From Microvelia longipes (taxonomy: Eukaryota > Arthropoda > Insecta > Hemiptera > Veliidae), in assembly GCA_018340805.1 (NCBI GenBank), contig JACMZG010001913.1, positions 15,727,861 through 15,791,860 of the forward strand: 64,000 nucleotides of DNA, read 5' to 3'. A program made the translations under genes and the position numbers. Below are positions 54,805 through 64,000 of this stretch, piece by piece. Position 1 is the first letter of the stretch; each line of letters starts with the position of its first letter. Below the pieces are notes generated by a model, which saw only the letters and a program-made list of their open reading frames with translations, was not told where the DNA came from and did not search any database.

Positions 54805-55435
54805 ATAAACTTATTTTAGTTTTTAGTATTTTCACATTTTTTTAAAAAAGAAGAAGTATAATTAACTTGATTAAAAGTTCAGATAAAGAAAACATGTGTT
54901 TCCTTGTTTCGAAACTTCAGAACTGCATTCTACGATGTCACGTACTTAGGTATTTTGCATTTTTAGTCAAAGTGAATAAAATACGTGTGTAAACATGATA
55001 AAGTTTTTATTTACTTTTAAAACGCAAATAGAAAGTGAAGCTGGTTTTTTATGTAATTTTTTACTAGTTTACCTAAAATTATTTTTGTTGATTATTTGTT
55101 TTTTTAACTAATAATTAGTTAATTATATATTTTTTAATTTAAATATAATAATTCATAGACAATTAAAAATTAAAAATAATTAAGATGTTGGAATGTAAGC
55201 TAACAGTTGAATAATAATAATAATAAAGCAACTCCAAGACACCTTATGGTAATAAGGTGTCAGCAATCTGCCGATTTGCTGATATAAATTTCTAATAAAT
55301 AATTTATTTATTTATTAATATAGTTTGCGGTTTGTATTTATTTATTAATCGTGATGACTGCGTTAATTTAGTTATTAATATAGTTTTATGTTATCTGTAT
55401 GTTTAGTTATGAACCTGAATAAAGTGCGTATTAAT
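54805..55435. other. Intergenic sequence
   Basis: AT-rich, with small AATAAT runs and TTATTTATTTATTA tracts. No gene. Confidence 0.45.
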
Positions 55436-55439
55436 TAAT

Positions 55440-55960
55440 TTGTTTGTTGTCCTAATTTTTAGAAAAATCATGATAAAACAGAATTCACTAATAGTAAAGA
55501 CAGTAAATTTAAACTCAATTAGATAATTTTCTGAATTGTTACATATTTTTTAAAAAACGTACACCAATAATTTGATAACAATTTAACTAATGCTGATAAT
55601 AAGACGAAACTTGGCCCATATATTAGCCTACATAGCCACATGCGTCCCAATATCGATCCGATCGCGTTTTATGATTTTCTCTGTGTCATTATTGCGGATT
55701 AATGACGTCATAAAAATGTATTCCGAACAGCACAACAACAGCGGTAGAGTGATTTTTGTACAAAGTTTCTACTCTCTACCATGTATACACTTTACGTGAT
55801 GATAACAGACACACATACAGACTGAAAACTTTGTGGAAACCACCCAGGAGGCGTTTAAAACACCTGAAACGAATAATTCGGGTTTCATCCCGGTTTCGGA
55901 TTTTTGCAAACACAATACTTTTCTATATACCTACGGTATAAATGAGAAAAAGTAAAAATA
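55440..55960 (-). mobile_element. Family D 5' half
   Basis: Reverse complement of the 5' half of 51601-52548: 'ctaatgctgataa', 'cattattgcggattaatgac', 'gatgataacagacacac', 'cacctgaaacga', 'atacctacggtataaatgag'. Confidence 0.7.
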
Positions 55961-56067
55961 AACTGCATTCGTCTTTCTACAAGCACTTATAGCATACACA
56001 TACATAGCATGTATACATAACCAGCTTTCGACCTTAAAAATCATTAGTTTATAGCAGACTTTAGTCT

Positions 56068-56252
56068 GTCATAAGCACAGACTAAGCAGACGTCATGCAG
56101 AACCACCGCCTTAACGTCCCTTTCGAAGGACGGGACGAGAAAGGATCTCCATCCCTCGCATAAAAATTCTGGAGGCCCCGAGCAGGATCGAACCCGGACT
56201 GTCTGGGTGGCAGGCCCACGAGCAAACCATTACACCGCCGGTAACTCATAAG
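56068..56252 (-). mobile_element. SINE with tRNA-Gly-like head
   Basis: Read on the - strand, the head has CGGCGGTGTAATGG (A-box-like), a CTGCCAC anticodon-loop-like segment and GGTTCGATCCTGCTCGGGGC (B-box). The body and tail run to about 56075. TCATAAG flanks both ends (56068-56074, 56246-56252). The anticodon stem does not pair, and the body continues beyond a tRNA's length. Confidence 0.7.
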
Positions 56253-56266
56253 ATAGGGTACATTGG

Positions 56267-56291
56267 CTCCTCTAGGAATATATCTCTATGA
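56267..56291. repeat. Solo right end of family A MITE
   Basis: 'ctcctctaggaatatatctc' followed by TATG matches the family A right terminus; the rest of the element is absent. Confidence 0.45.
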
Positions 56292-56439
56292 GGGAGACAA
56301 ATGCGATTTCTATATAAATGCGGATTTATATATTACTGTAGGTCATTTCTACTTATTGACTCAGGAATAAAAGTATTACTTTAAGATTTAGGTCTTTCAG
56401 TGATGACCTGAAAGACCAATTTAGATGAAAAATCTGACG

Positions 56440-56560
56440 TTTCGCTTCCACCAAATTCCACCGATTCGCTTATTGGAAGCGAAACGATTCTTTATCTACA
56501 TTGACGCGATCACCACATGAAAGCCTAAATTTGACAATAACCGCGGAAGCCAACGCAGTT
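56440..56560. repeat. Family C dispersed repeat fragment
   Basis: Shares 'tttatctacattgacgcgat' with 42930s and 'gacaataaccgcggaagcc' with 145-165. Confidence 0.5.
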
Positions 56561-56564
56561 CAGT

Positions 56565-57110
56565 ATTACTTTAATTATTTGTGACCGTATAATGACTAAG
56601 CAGAAAAGTAAATACTTTTTATATCTGTAAGTATTACTGCGTACTGTTAGTATTGTAAAATACGCTTGTACCCTTGGCAATAAGAGAATTTTTTATTGAT
56701 AACACTCCAGTATTTGTATTGTTTTTTAACAGACAAGTAAATGAAAAGTAAAAGCATCTATAAATAGTAAACAATAAGTAATAATAAAGAATTAGAAGTA
56801 AATTAATGCGCATAGTGATTGTATTCGTCTTTAGGCATTCAACTTTTTATACAAATTATGAGTTATCCTTGTACATCATGATCTGCTTCTCAGGGCCTAT
56901 CATTTGAAATGAGATACGAAAGAGAAATTAAAGATTAAAAACTTTTTTGTTTCAGGATACTTCATTAATTAATTGGACTTAATATGTGATGGTAATGAAT
57001 TAAAATCTATAGAAAAACCTTTTTAAAACTTTTGTATAAACTTTGTTTCTTACTTTCTTTTTTATAGCCTATTATTAAAGGGTTTTATCAACTTAAGGCT
57101 GCAAAATTGC
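56565..57110. other. Intergenic sequence
   Basis: No feature recognised. Confidence 0.5.
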
Positions 57111-57112
57111 TC

Positions 57113-57275
57113 ATTACCGAAGCTGCAAAATGTCATTTTGCCTACACTGTCAACAAAATAGTTAAAAGCAGTACGGGATAATGGCTTGGTAATATTATAC
57201 ATAACTGCCTCCTAGGCAGTTATGGTATATTTAAATAAAATGGTAAGAAAGTCAAAACTCCCAAGGAGGAGAAAT
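57113..57275 (+). repeat. Family I dispersed repeat
   Basis: Inverse copy of 5623-5765; includes 'taactgcctcctaggcagtt', itself palindromic. Confidence 0.6.
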
Positions 57276-57279
57276 GAAA

Positions 57280-58160
57280 TTATGTTAGGTTATTATGTTG
57301 CACCTTATTATGTAAATTGTAGTGTTTTTCACTTGTCAGCATGATTTTTGAGCTTGTTTTTTTTTTTAATAATATCACAATATATTACAGTATAATTATT
57401 ATTATTAAGTATTAATTTTTTTTACAAAAAACATTATAATATAATTTAAAAAAAAAAAGTTGGCCACCCTGATATCTACGGCTTGTTTTAATTTTTGGCA
57501 CTCTTTTACTGGTTACCCACAATAATGGGTAATAAAAAAAGGAGCCTAGGGAAATTGTAGTTTGTTACCACCAATTATAAAAGTATAATTTACAATCTCA
57601 GTATGGGACGTCGAAAAGCACTAGGGTTTTGTATGGAGAGAGAAAATGGGGAAAAGGGAAATAGAAAAAAGTTACGCACCAAATAAACAGTTAAATTATG
57701 AAAATTCCTAAAAAATGAAAAGTTAAAGTAATAATTTACATCACGATAGGGACGTCGAAAAGTGTTTTTTTCATAAACATAAAATAGGCTGCAAATACAA
57801 AATTTATTTAACTCATTTTCCCTAAACAACACTCCAAAATACGTTATTTTAAGTGATTTTAGAGGTGGGTAACTAGGTAAAAGAGTACCTAATTTTTTAC
57901 CATGAGTTGTCAAATTTGTCATCGGTTTTTTTTAATATAAAAAACTTAAAACTTATTTTTTAACATTTAAACTTAAATGCATTTCATGAAAGTGTGAACT
58001 TTATTTTTTTTTTGGGGCATGGATTTTGCGACTTATAGCTTTAAGTTGCTCTGAAATTACAATTTCAGAGTCTGTGAATTGTCAAGATCTCATTAAGCAT
58101 AAATAAAACATACTTAATAAAGAAGTGTTGCTTCATAGAATTTTAACATTGTTTATGTCA
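57280..58160. other. Intergenic; short direct repeat
   Basis: 'aatttaca.c' followed by 'ggacgtcgaaaagc/tgt' occurs at 57590-57620 and 57735-57765. A 110-codon - strand frame spans both and is probably spurious. Confidence 0.4.
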
Positions 58161-58163
58161 CTA

Positions 58164-58340
58164 TTAATTAAACAGTGAATCATCTAGTGACTGAATCACT
58201 GCAGAATATCCGCGTCCAAAAATGATTATATAACACGAGGGATAATAATCGCTTTCTTTCAACCCAACTATTTCTCCCTGCGGCGCCTCTATAGCAATTT
58301 CATGCTTGTTCACGGAAGTCCGCTTGTCCTCTTTTTTGAA
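58164..58340 (-). pseudogene. Possible exon fragment, weakly carboxylesterase-like
   Basis: A - strand frame ending in TAA at 58164 encodes a stretch with ordinary protein composition: KHEIAIEAPQGEIVGLKESD, then YYPSCYIIIFGRGYSAVIQS. The 'P.G.I.G.KE' series faintly recalls the N-terminus of carboxylesterases, but the following FxGIPYA motif is not clearly present. GC content is higher than around it. Its 5' side abuts a family A MITE. It could be a decayed exon or chance. Confidence 0.25.
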
Positions 58341-58373
58341 GAATATCATTAAACTAAACTGATTCGTTATAAG

Positions 58374-58697
58374 CATAGAGATATATTGCTAGAGGGGGAG
58401 TCCTATTGGTGGAATTTTGAAACATCAAAAAAGTAACCTGAACACATTCGATTATCAAAATAATCATATAAACAAAACACAAAAATAAAAAACTTTTATA
58501 GAAGAACGTTAAAAATACAAATTAAAACACAAACACTGTGCGTGAAGCCGAAAACAATTGATTTATTATAACCTTAACTCACTCTTGGAGGAGGTTTTAA
58601 TGAGGTTACACAGAGCCCCTGAGAGCCCCTAAAAGATGTTTTCAGGCCTCTTAATGTATTGAGGTAGGCTATGCCCCCTCTAGTATATATCTCTATG
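58374..58697 (-). mobile_element. Family A MITE, minus orientation
   Basis: CATAGAGATATATTGCTAGA at the left and TATATATCTCTATG at the right. The interior is the reverse complement of the other copies ('aaaacaattgatttattata', 'gaggttacacagagcccc'). Confidence 0.8.
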
Positions 58698-58699
58698 GT

Positions 58700-59055
58700 T
58701 GTAGGTTAGTGAACAGGAGGTTGTAATAAGGTTCTACAGAAGTTTGTAGAAAGTTTAATCGTAATTTACTATTAAAAATGTACAATGTCTGTAATATTTA
58801 TTAAATAATTAATAGCAGTCGTAAAATTTATTGTAATGCAAAAATTGCAGTGTCCGCTTTTATAATACAATAGAATTAACAGCCTATTTTATTAGTCTTT
58901 GTCTATTAGAATGGACATCATAGACTTAATAGTGGGGCTATATTTATAAATTAACAGATTTTTTGACGTAAGAAATAAGATTGGATTGTGCTTAGCATAT
59001 TTTTTAAACTTATATACTTATCCTACTATTTGAATCAAAGTCATTTGTAGAAAAT
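58700..59055. other. Intergenic sequence
   Basis: No feature recognised. Confidence 0.5.
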
Positions 59056-59059
59056 AAAT

Positions 59060-59375
59060 GGAAATTTCTGTTATAATTCTGTAAATAAGAGTACCAAGTT
59101 TCGTTTTAATACGGCAAGCATGTCTACGGTCGTTGTTGGATTATCAACGTTGAGAACTATCGAGCAAGGTCAGTGCCTGAGCGGTGACCGCTGGGAATAA
59201 AACGAAAGTATTTACTGCCTGAGACGTGTATTTAGCGAGTTCGAAGAAGTGTTCCAGTACAAATTTGACGATTCTTATATTCTGATGATGAACGAAGCGA
59301 ATCAAAAGTAGTGAGGATGAGCGTAGGGAATTTGATGTGTGAGAAAAAGTTCTGAGGTACCCTGTACCCGACTTT
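59060..59375 (+). mobile_element. Family D 3' part
   Basis: 'gcaaggtcagtgcctgagcg', 'gatgagcgtagggaatttga' and terminal 'gaggtaccctgtacccgac' match 52250-52548. Confidence 0.7.
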
Positions 59376-59379
59376 TTTT

Positions 59380-59999
59380 GTCTAAATTTTACTTTAATAA
59401 TTTATTAAAATACTATTCATCATAGACTTAATACTAGGTCAAAGCTATTTTTATATATATTTTCAGATCTATCACATAAAATACCAGATTGCATTTTATG
59501 TCCTTAAATTAGTTTTTCCGAATCCTATAAAAATACATACCTACCTACTTTGTCAATCACAGTCACTTATACAAAGTACCAATTATTTTCTTTTTATTTA
59601 TTTCTAATCCTTTTTATACACTACCATTTAGCTTAAGATACCAGAGTGATTATTCTTACAAATAAGGATTTTCAACAGCTGAAATATGGTTCTCATCACT
59701 CTATCTAACTATTTTAAAGGTGTTAATAGGTACCTCCGTTTGGTGCCTCTGAGACTTTTTCTTGACCGTGGGTAAAACTCTGCCTAAAGACGAGTTTAAA
59801 AAGAATCCTTATATAGAAAATGAAAAGTTTTTTTTCTCTGACTCATTCTTCATTTTCCCTTTCGTTTCAATCAACTATTTTTCTTTGTTTGTGTTTTGTG
59901 TTTTTAGTTAAAACCTTATATTAGTGCCGTTTAAATAGGTCTTAATTGGTGATTACTTCTTAATTTTTTAACGAATTTCCAAAGAAAAAAAAAAAAAAA

Positions 60000-60000
<1 letters not shown>
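59380..60000. other. Intergenic sequence
   Basis: No feature; an A-run lies just before the TA tract. Confidence 0.5.

Positions 60001-60003
<3 letters not shown>

Positions 60004-60069
<66 letters not shown>
60004..60069. repeat. (TA)n microsatellite
   Basis: TA tract with two phase breaks. Confidence 0.95.
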
Positions 60070-60133
60070 GGATAGATAAATAAAACAAGAGGACGAATGC
60101 CTCTTGTTTTAGATCTTAAATACGATAGTATAA

Positions 60134-60286
60134 GACACGGCTAAAATCAGTTGACAGCGTGGGAAAATAATGCCAGGGAGTCAATGAGATTATTCCTGGA
60201 TGTTAAACCATGCCTACAAATCAGACCAATCTTATTGGTTTCTCAACACTATTTTCCCACGCTGTCAACTGATTTTAGCCATGTGT
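60134..60286. mobile_element. Family F MITE (copy 2)
   Basis: GACACGGCTAAAATCAGTTG is inverted at 60257-60286 ('caactgattttagccatgtg'). The inverted arms run about 35 bp ('acagcgtgggaaaata'). Confidence 0.8.
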
Positions 60287-60289
60287 TAA

Positions 60290-61003
60290 ACTATAGAAGC
60301 CTGTTACTGAGAGATTTAGGAATAGAATTAAGTTTTCGTTGTGCGCCCGTATGATCACCGTACTTATTACCAAGTTTGGTATGATTTACCTTACTTGGCG
60401 TATGATTTGGCATCTTTGAACATTAGTGCTGAGTTTATTTGATGTGGACACTTTTAATTTCTTTCAACATTTCGCCATTTCTCTATAGTTATTTAAGATG
60501 TGTTACAATGGAAAATTCTAAACAAAAAAAGGGTTCAAGAATAAAGAACGTGTCAGGTGAAAGTATCAATAAAAGGTCATTGAAGAAGACGGATGTCGAT
60601 GAGCTTTATAAGGGACCTCACTTCATATGACTTGAAGATGATTCGTTCTCTTCTGCAGAAAGAAACCCTCCGAAAAAAAACTTTATCCCGTGACCAAAAT
60701 GATACTTCATGCAATAAAATTATTTTATTGATCGAGTTCAATGCTTCCACATTTATTAAGTATTTGGGATCATTGAAGTATTGTGTGTTCGGTACATACA
60801 GATAGATTTTATTGCTTTACATCAAAATATAAAATAATAACTAAATATAAAATAGTGTTAGTAGTAGTTAAGATGGGGAATATCTTAGATCTTAGCAATT
60901 TAGTCTCTTGAATGCTTTTAGTGAATTTGTAATTTAAAAACACAAAGACAAAAAAGAAGCGAGAGATGAAATTTGGCTTGTCGATTCTGCTTAGGCTCCT
61001 GTT

Positions 61004-61005
<2 letters not shown>
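60290..61005. other. Intergenic sequence
   Basis: A 40-codon Lys-rich frame (ATG at 60508) has a possible GTGAAAGT donor but no partner exon. No gene claimed. Confidence 0.4.
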
Positions 61006-61006
<1 letters not shown>

Positions 61007-61046
<40 letters not shown>

Positions 61047-61072
61047 ATATATATATATATATTATTATAATA
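61007..61072. repeat. (TA)n microsatellite
   Basis: TA tract with phase breaks, leading into ATTATTTATTTATT. Confidence 0.9.
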
Positions 61073-61079
61073 TTATTTA

Positions 61080-61865
61080 TTTATTTATGTAAGTGTGTGT
61101 TTGTGAACCTTCTTCGATGACTTTGTGCAGAAAATCTTTAACAAATAGTGGAGTAAGGAAATGATTTTTGTGTCATACTTTATATTTAGGTATTTTTAGT
61201 AAGACCTGTTTTAGCTCAATTGGACCAGCAGTACAGCCAAGACTTCCTCATACCTATCTCAGGTGGTCTGAACTTTTGGAAACAAATCTCTTATAGCTAC
61301 AAGGCTAAAATGAAAATTGCATTTTTTAAATAATAAAGTTTAAGGGAAGTAAAGTTTGAGTTTCCTTTTGATTCTCTGCGATCGTCTATAACCGAATTCC
61401 TACGTTTGACTTTTTCCGTTTAACTTCAGATTTTATCCTGGAAGCGATAAACAGTCCCTTTTGAAAAATAATCATACTCGATGACACGTAAAGATTCTAC
61501 CTGTCGGAATCATACGAAAATATTGCTTCAAGTTTAAAAAAAAATTTTGTATCATTCGCGAAAAAAAGAGAATCCTTTATAACGGTATAATAAAGTATCT
61601 GTTTGATTTCAAAGAATGAAAGTTTATAAATATTAATGAAAAATATATTATAATAAAGTCTCTTTTGAGATAATAGATATAAAATGTGGGGTCAACTCGA
61701 TTAATAATAAAATTATTCGTGACTATATGGAAAATTGTACTTAGGATATGTTAAGAATTAATTTCATTTTTGATGGTTTTATGATATAAATTTAGCAGCT
61801 TTAGGATAAAAAAACAGGTGCATATGGTGTATAATAATAGCACTCGCATCAAACGGATGGAATAA
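61080..61865. other. Intergenic sequence
   Basis: No feature recognised. Confidence 0.5.
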
Positions 61866-61867
61866 TG

Positions 61868-61934
61868 TATATATATATATATATAATATAATATTATATA
61901 TATATATATATATATATTATAATATAATATAACC
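61868..61934. repeat. (TA)n microsatellite
   Basis: TA and TAATA tract. Confidence 0.95.
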
Positions 61935-62214
61935 AGATTTATCTAAATGAGATAATTTTGGACTCCAAAAACTTAATAATATTATGATAAATTGAGTTGA
62001 TAACTTACATAAATTTTGCGACAGTCTAAAATAATTTATATAAACTGGATAATATTCTTAGATATTTTACCTATTGATCAAGTCCAGTCCTTGGTTCTTT
62101 TTGCTAATTTTGCAAAAAAATCAAATATATAATATGTAATTTTGTATTTCGGTAGTTTGACCTAGTTTTTTCAACTTTTTGGTCACTAAGAGTTGTCGGA
62201 ATAACTTCAGACAG

Positions 62215-62560
62215 GTTTCATTTGATTCAGCGCCCCGGAAACATAAATAACGAAAAACATATTTTCCGGGAAAAATAAATTAATTGTGCCGATTTTTAAA
62301 AAAAATTTCCGGACTAAGCAAACCAGGATAATGGCGTCACAACAACCTGGTTTTTAATAGGGTTTTGTGTACTCCTCCAATGTTGAGTTTCATTCGATTC
62401 AACGCCCCAAAAACATACATTAGGACCTTTTTCGCGGCGAAAAATAATTACCTTGAATTTTACCGATTTTTGAAAATTTTGTTTATTAAGTAAGCTAGGT
62501 TCATGACGTCACAACTACCTGGATTTATGTAGTATTTGTATTCTTCTCAATGTTGAATTC
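62215..62560. repeat. 173-bp tandem duplication
   Basis: Two diverged units begin GTTTCATTTGATTCAGCGCC and GTTTCATTCGATTCAACGCC. Both continue through 'ccgatttttaaa/gaaaa', 'gcgtcacaacaacctgg / gacgtcacaactacctgg' and 'caatgttga'. Confidence 0.8.
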
Positions 62561-62609
62561 TGTACTAAGTTTGATTAAAATAAAAATTAAATGTATTTTT
62601 TATGATCAG

Positions 62610-62702
62610 GAGCAGCCCATCAACTTAGATTGGAGAATTTTGATTGGATTTACAGCTAGCGTTTTTTCGGGCACCTTTGGAACTAATTATTGTTTAGTAC
62701 TA
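62610..62702 (+). other. Candidate 93-nt phase-0 coding exon (membrane segment)
   Basis: 'ttttttatgatcag' precedes, and the donor GTGAGG follows. The 31 codons read EQPINLDWRILIGFTASVFS and then GTFGTNYCLVL: a Trp-led hydrophobic segment with Gly. This vaguely resembles the first membrane helix of SLC2/sugar-transporter-type MFS proteins (usually ending FG...GYN). No partner exon was found in the remaining 1.3 kb. It may belong to a gene extending past the window, or be chance. Confidence 0.25.
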
Positions 62703-62759
62703 GTGAGGAGGGGAATTTTTTTTCTGTTTCTTTATTTTACATGTTTTTACATTTCGTGA

Positions 62760-64000
62760 TGTTAAAAGTAATTTAAATAGTTATATTTATAATTGTTTAT
62801 TACTATGTATTTGTTTGACATTTTCTTCATGTTTCCTCGATTAATTGTACTGTTTGTTTATCGTAATGTAATTTAATTGTAAATTCTTCGTTTTTTATGG
62901 TGTTGATAAGAAGTCCACGTGATTGAGGTAAGTTTTATTTTAAGTACTGCAAAGTCTAATCATTACGTGTATCCTAATTATTAAAATATCACATTCATTC
63001 TTAGCTCTGATTTATTTAATAAAGATAAAATCACTTATTTATGCTTTATTCTGTGTATAAAAGACCATACTTCCGATAATTCTACAATCCATCCATGTAG
63101 ACTTACTTGTTTTGGGACTGAGAGAGATGTATGAAATATTATTATTGGTACCAAAAATGTAATGGGAAAGTAATTGTATTGATGGCTTATCTAGATTCTA
63201 ATTTTTCCATTATCAGCTTTCCCCCAAGAAAGTTAGTTCCCTAAGAAAGTTCTGTTCTTATTGAAGTTATGTTTATAAGAAACATAACTTTTTAAGTATA
63301 ACCTTCTTGACTAACTATTATTTTACTTTAATTATTTTGTTTTTACAAATAACTTCTCAAATATTATTTTTTAGTTAACGTTATTATTATGCAAAGGAAT
63401 TACAATTTTACTAAATTGTGAAACTTAATTTGGATTTAAAACTTTCTTATGACCTAAGTGAACCTTTTCACAATGAAGACAAGATCTTTTGGTAGATCAG
63501 TTATGCGTTCTGACTCGTTGTCTAAACAATACAGTACAAGACTCAGATCAGTATTTAAATGATGTATGGAATTACTATCACCTGTGGAATACTCTGTAGT
63601 TAAGTTGTTTTAATTGGAATGAATCCAATAAGGCAACATACTTTTATTTGACCTGACTGTTCTTGCCCATGTCAGTTGTAGTAGGCACAGAGTGTTTAAT
63701 ATTTAACTAGAGTTTTACAACCCTTGGCAGCTTGTGATTGCTGCCTGTGGAGCTTTGTGCAGGTAGTTTCACAAACTCTGTCCAATCCTGACCCTTTATT
63801 TTAAAATCCATTTTCATGCTTAAATCATTAATTTATTTCCTTGAAATATTTTTTTGAAAATTCCACAATTTTAATGTATGTAATTATTTGTCATAGATAG
63901 CTGATTTGTTGGTGTTGAAGTAGCTGTGGTGATGCATGATCATTCATGTAAATTACCTGATTCGTAAAAATGGATTATAAGATTTGTGACTGACAGACTA
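62760..64000. other. Intergenic or intronic sequence to window end
   Basis: No convincing exon or repeat. A 32-codon frame at 63474 is not supported by anything else. Confidence 0.45.

Noticed and set aside
56160..56245. tRNA-Gly gene on the - strand
   Set aside because: A- and B-boxes and a GCC-like loop are present, but the anticodon stem does not pair and a body with target duplication follows, so it is a SINE head.
57590..57922. 110-codon - strand frame
   Set aside because: It contains a duplicated DNA segment (dacgtcgaaaag-type word), is Phe/Tyr/Asn-rich by composition and has no family resemblance.
60508..60630. 40-codon Lys-rich ORF with a possible GTGAAAGT donor
   Set aside because: Too short, with no partner exon or homology; left unannotated.

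Overview
The window looks like nuclear DNA from an insect. Non-coding sequence is very AT-rich, genes are split by spliceosomal introns, and there are many MITEs, tRNA-derived SINEs and long (TA)n tracts. A clear Osiris-family gene (DUF1676) is present, a family known essentially only from insects. I cannot assign an order or species from the sequence alone.

Three genes are well supported. (1) A 436-residue Cys/Lys/Ser-rich orphan protein is encoded by one open exon on the + strand (2073-3383). (2) A giant gene on the - strand (23405 down to 8032) can be modelled in three exons. Exon 1 encodes a signal peptide, exon 2 is 101 nt, and exon 3 is a single uninterrupted 13.3 kb exon. The splice phases agree (2, then 1) and give about 4507 residues of Thr/Ser/Asn/Lys-rich, mucin-like protein. 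It contains about seven copies of an 80-88 residue repeat and a duplicated segment of roughly 360-390 residues. I recognise no known domain in it. (3) An Osiris gene on the - strand (33065 down to 26873) has two exons and about 279 residues. Its 5.35 kb intron is filled with nested repeats. The two - strand genes lie head to tail about 3.5 kb apart. Both have a TATA-like box 30-34 nt before an initiator-like site and a predicted 5' leader of only 11-16 nt.

Layout: 0-2 kb repeats and a long-TIR MITE; 2.1-3.4 kb orphan gene; 3.4-8 kb (TA)n, hAT-like MITE, tandem MITE, SINE and foldbacks; 8.0-23.4 kb giant gene, with exon 3 free of transposon insertions; 23.5-26.9 kb spacer; 26.9-33.1 kb Osiris gene; 33.1-64 kb intergenic sequence dominated by mobile elements, foldbacks, minisatellites and microsatellites. 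Two possible isolated exons or fragments (about 58.2 kb and 62.6 kb) are weak candidates there.

Repeat families were recognised by comparing copies inside the window. Family A: about 290-320 bp, TIR CCATAGAGATAT. Family D: about 0.95 kb non-autonomous element, roughly a dozen full or partial copies. Families E and F: foldback MITEs. A 578 bp Tc1/mariner-type derivative still carries the C-terminal end of a DDE transposase. No rRNA gene, functional tRNA gene or CRISPR array was seen.
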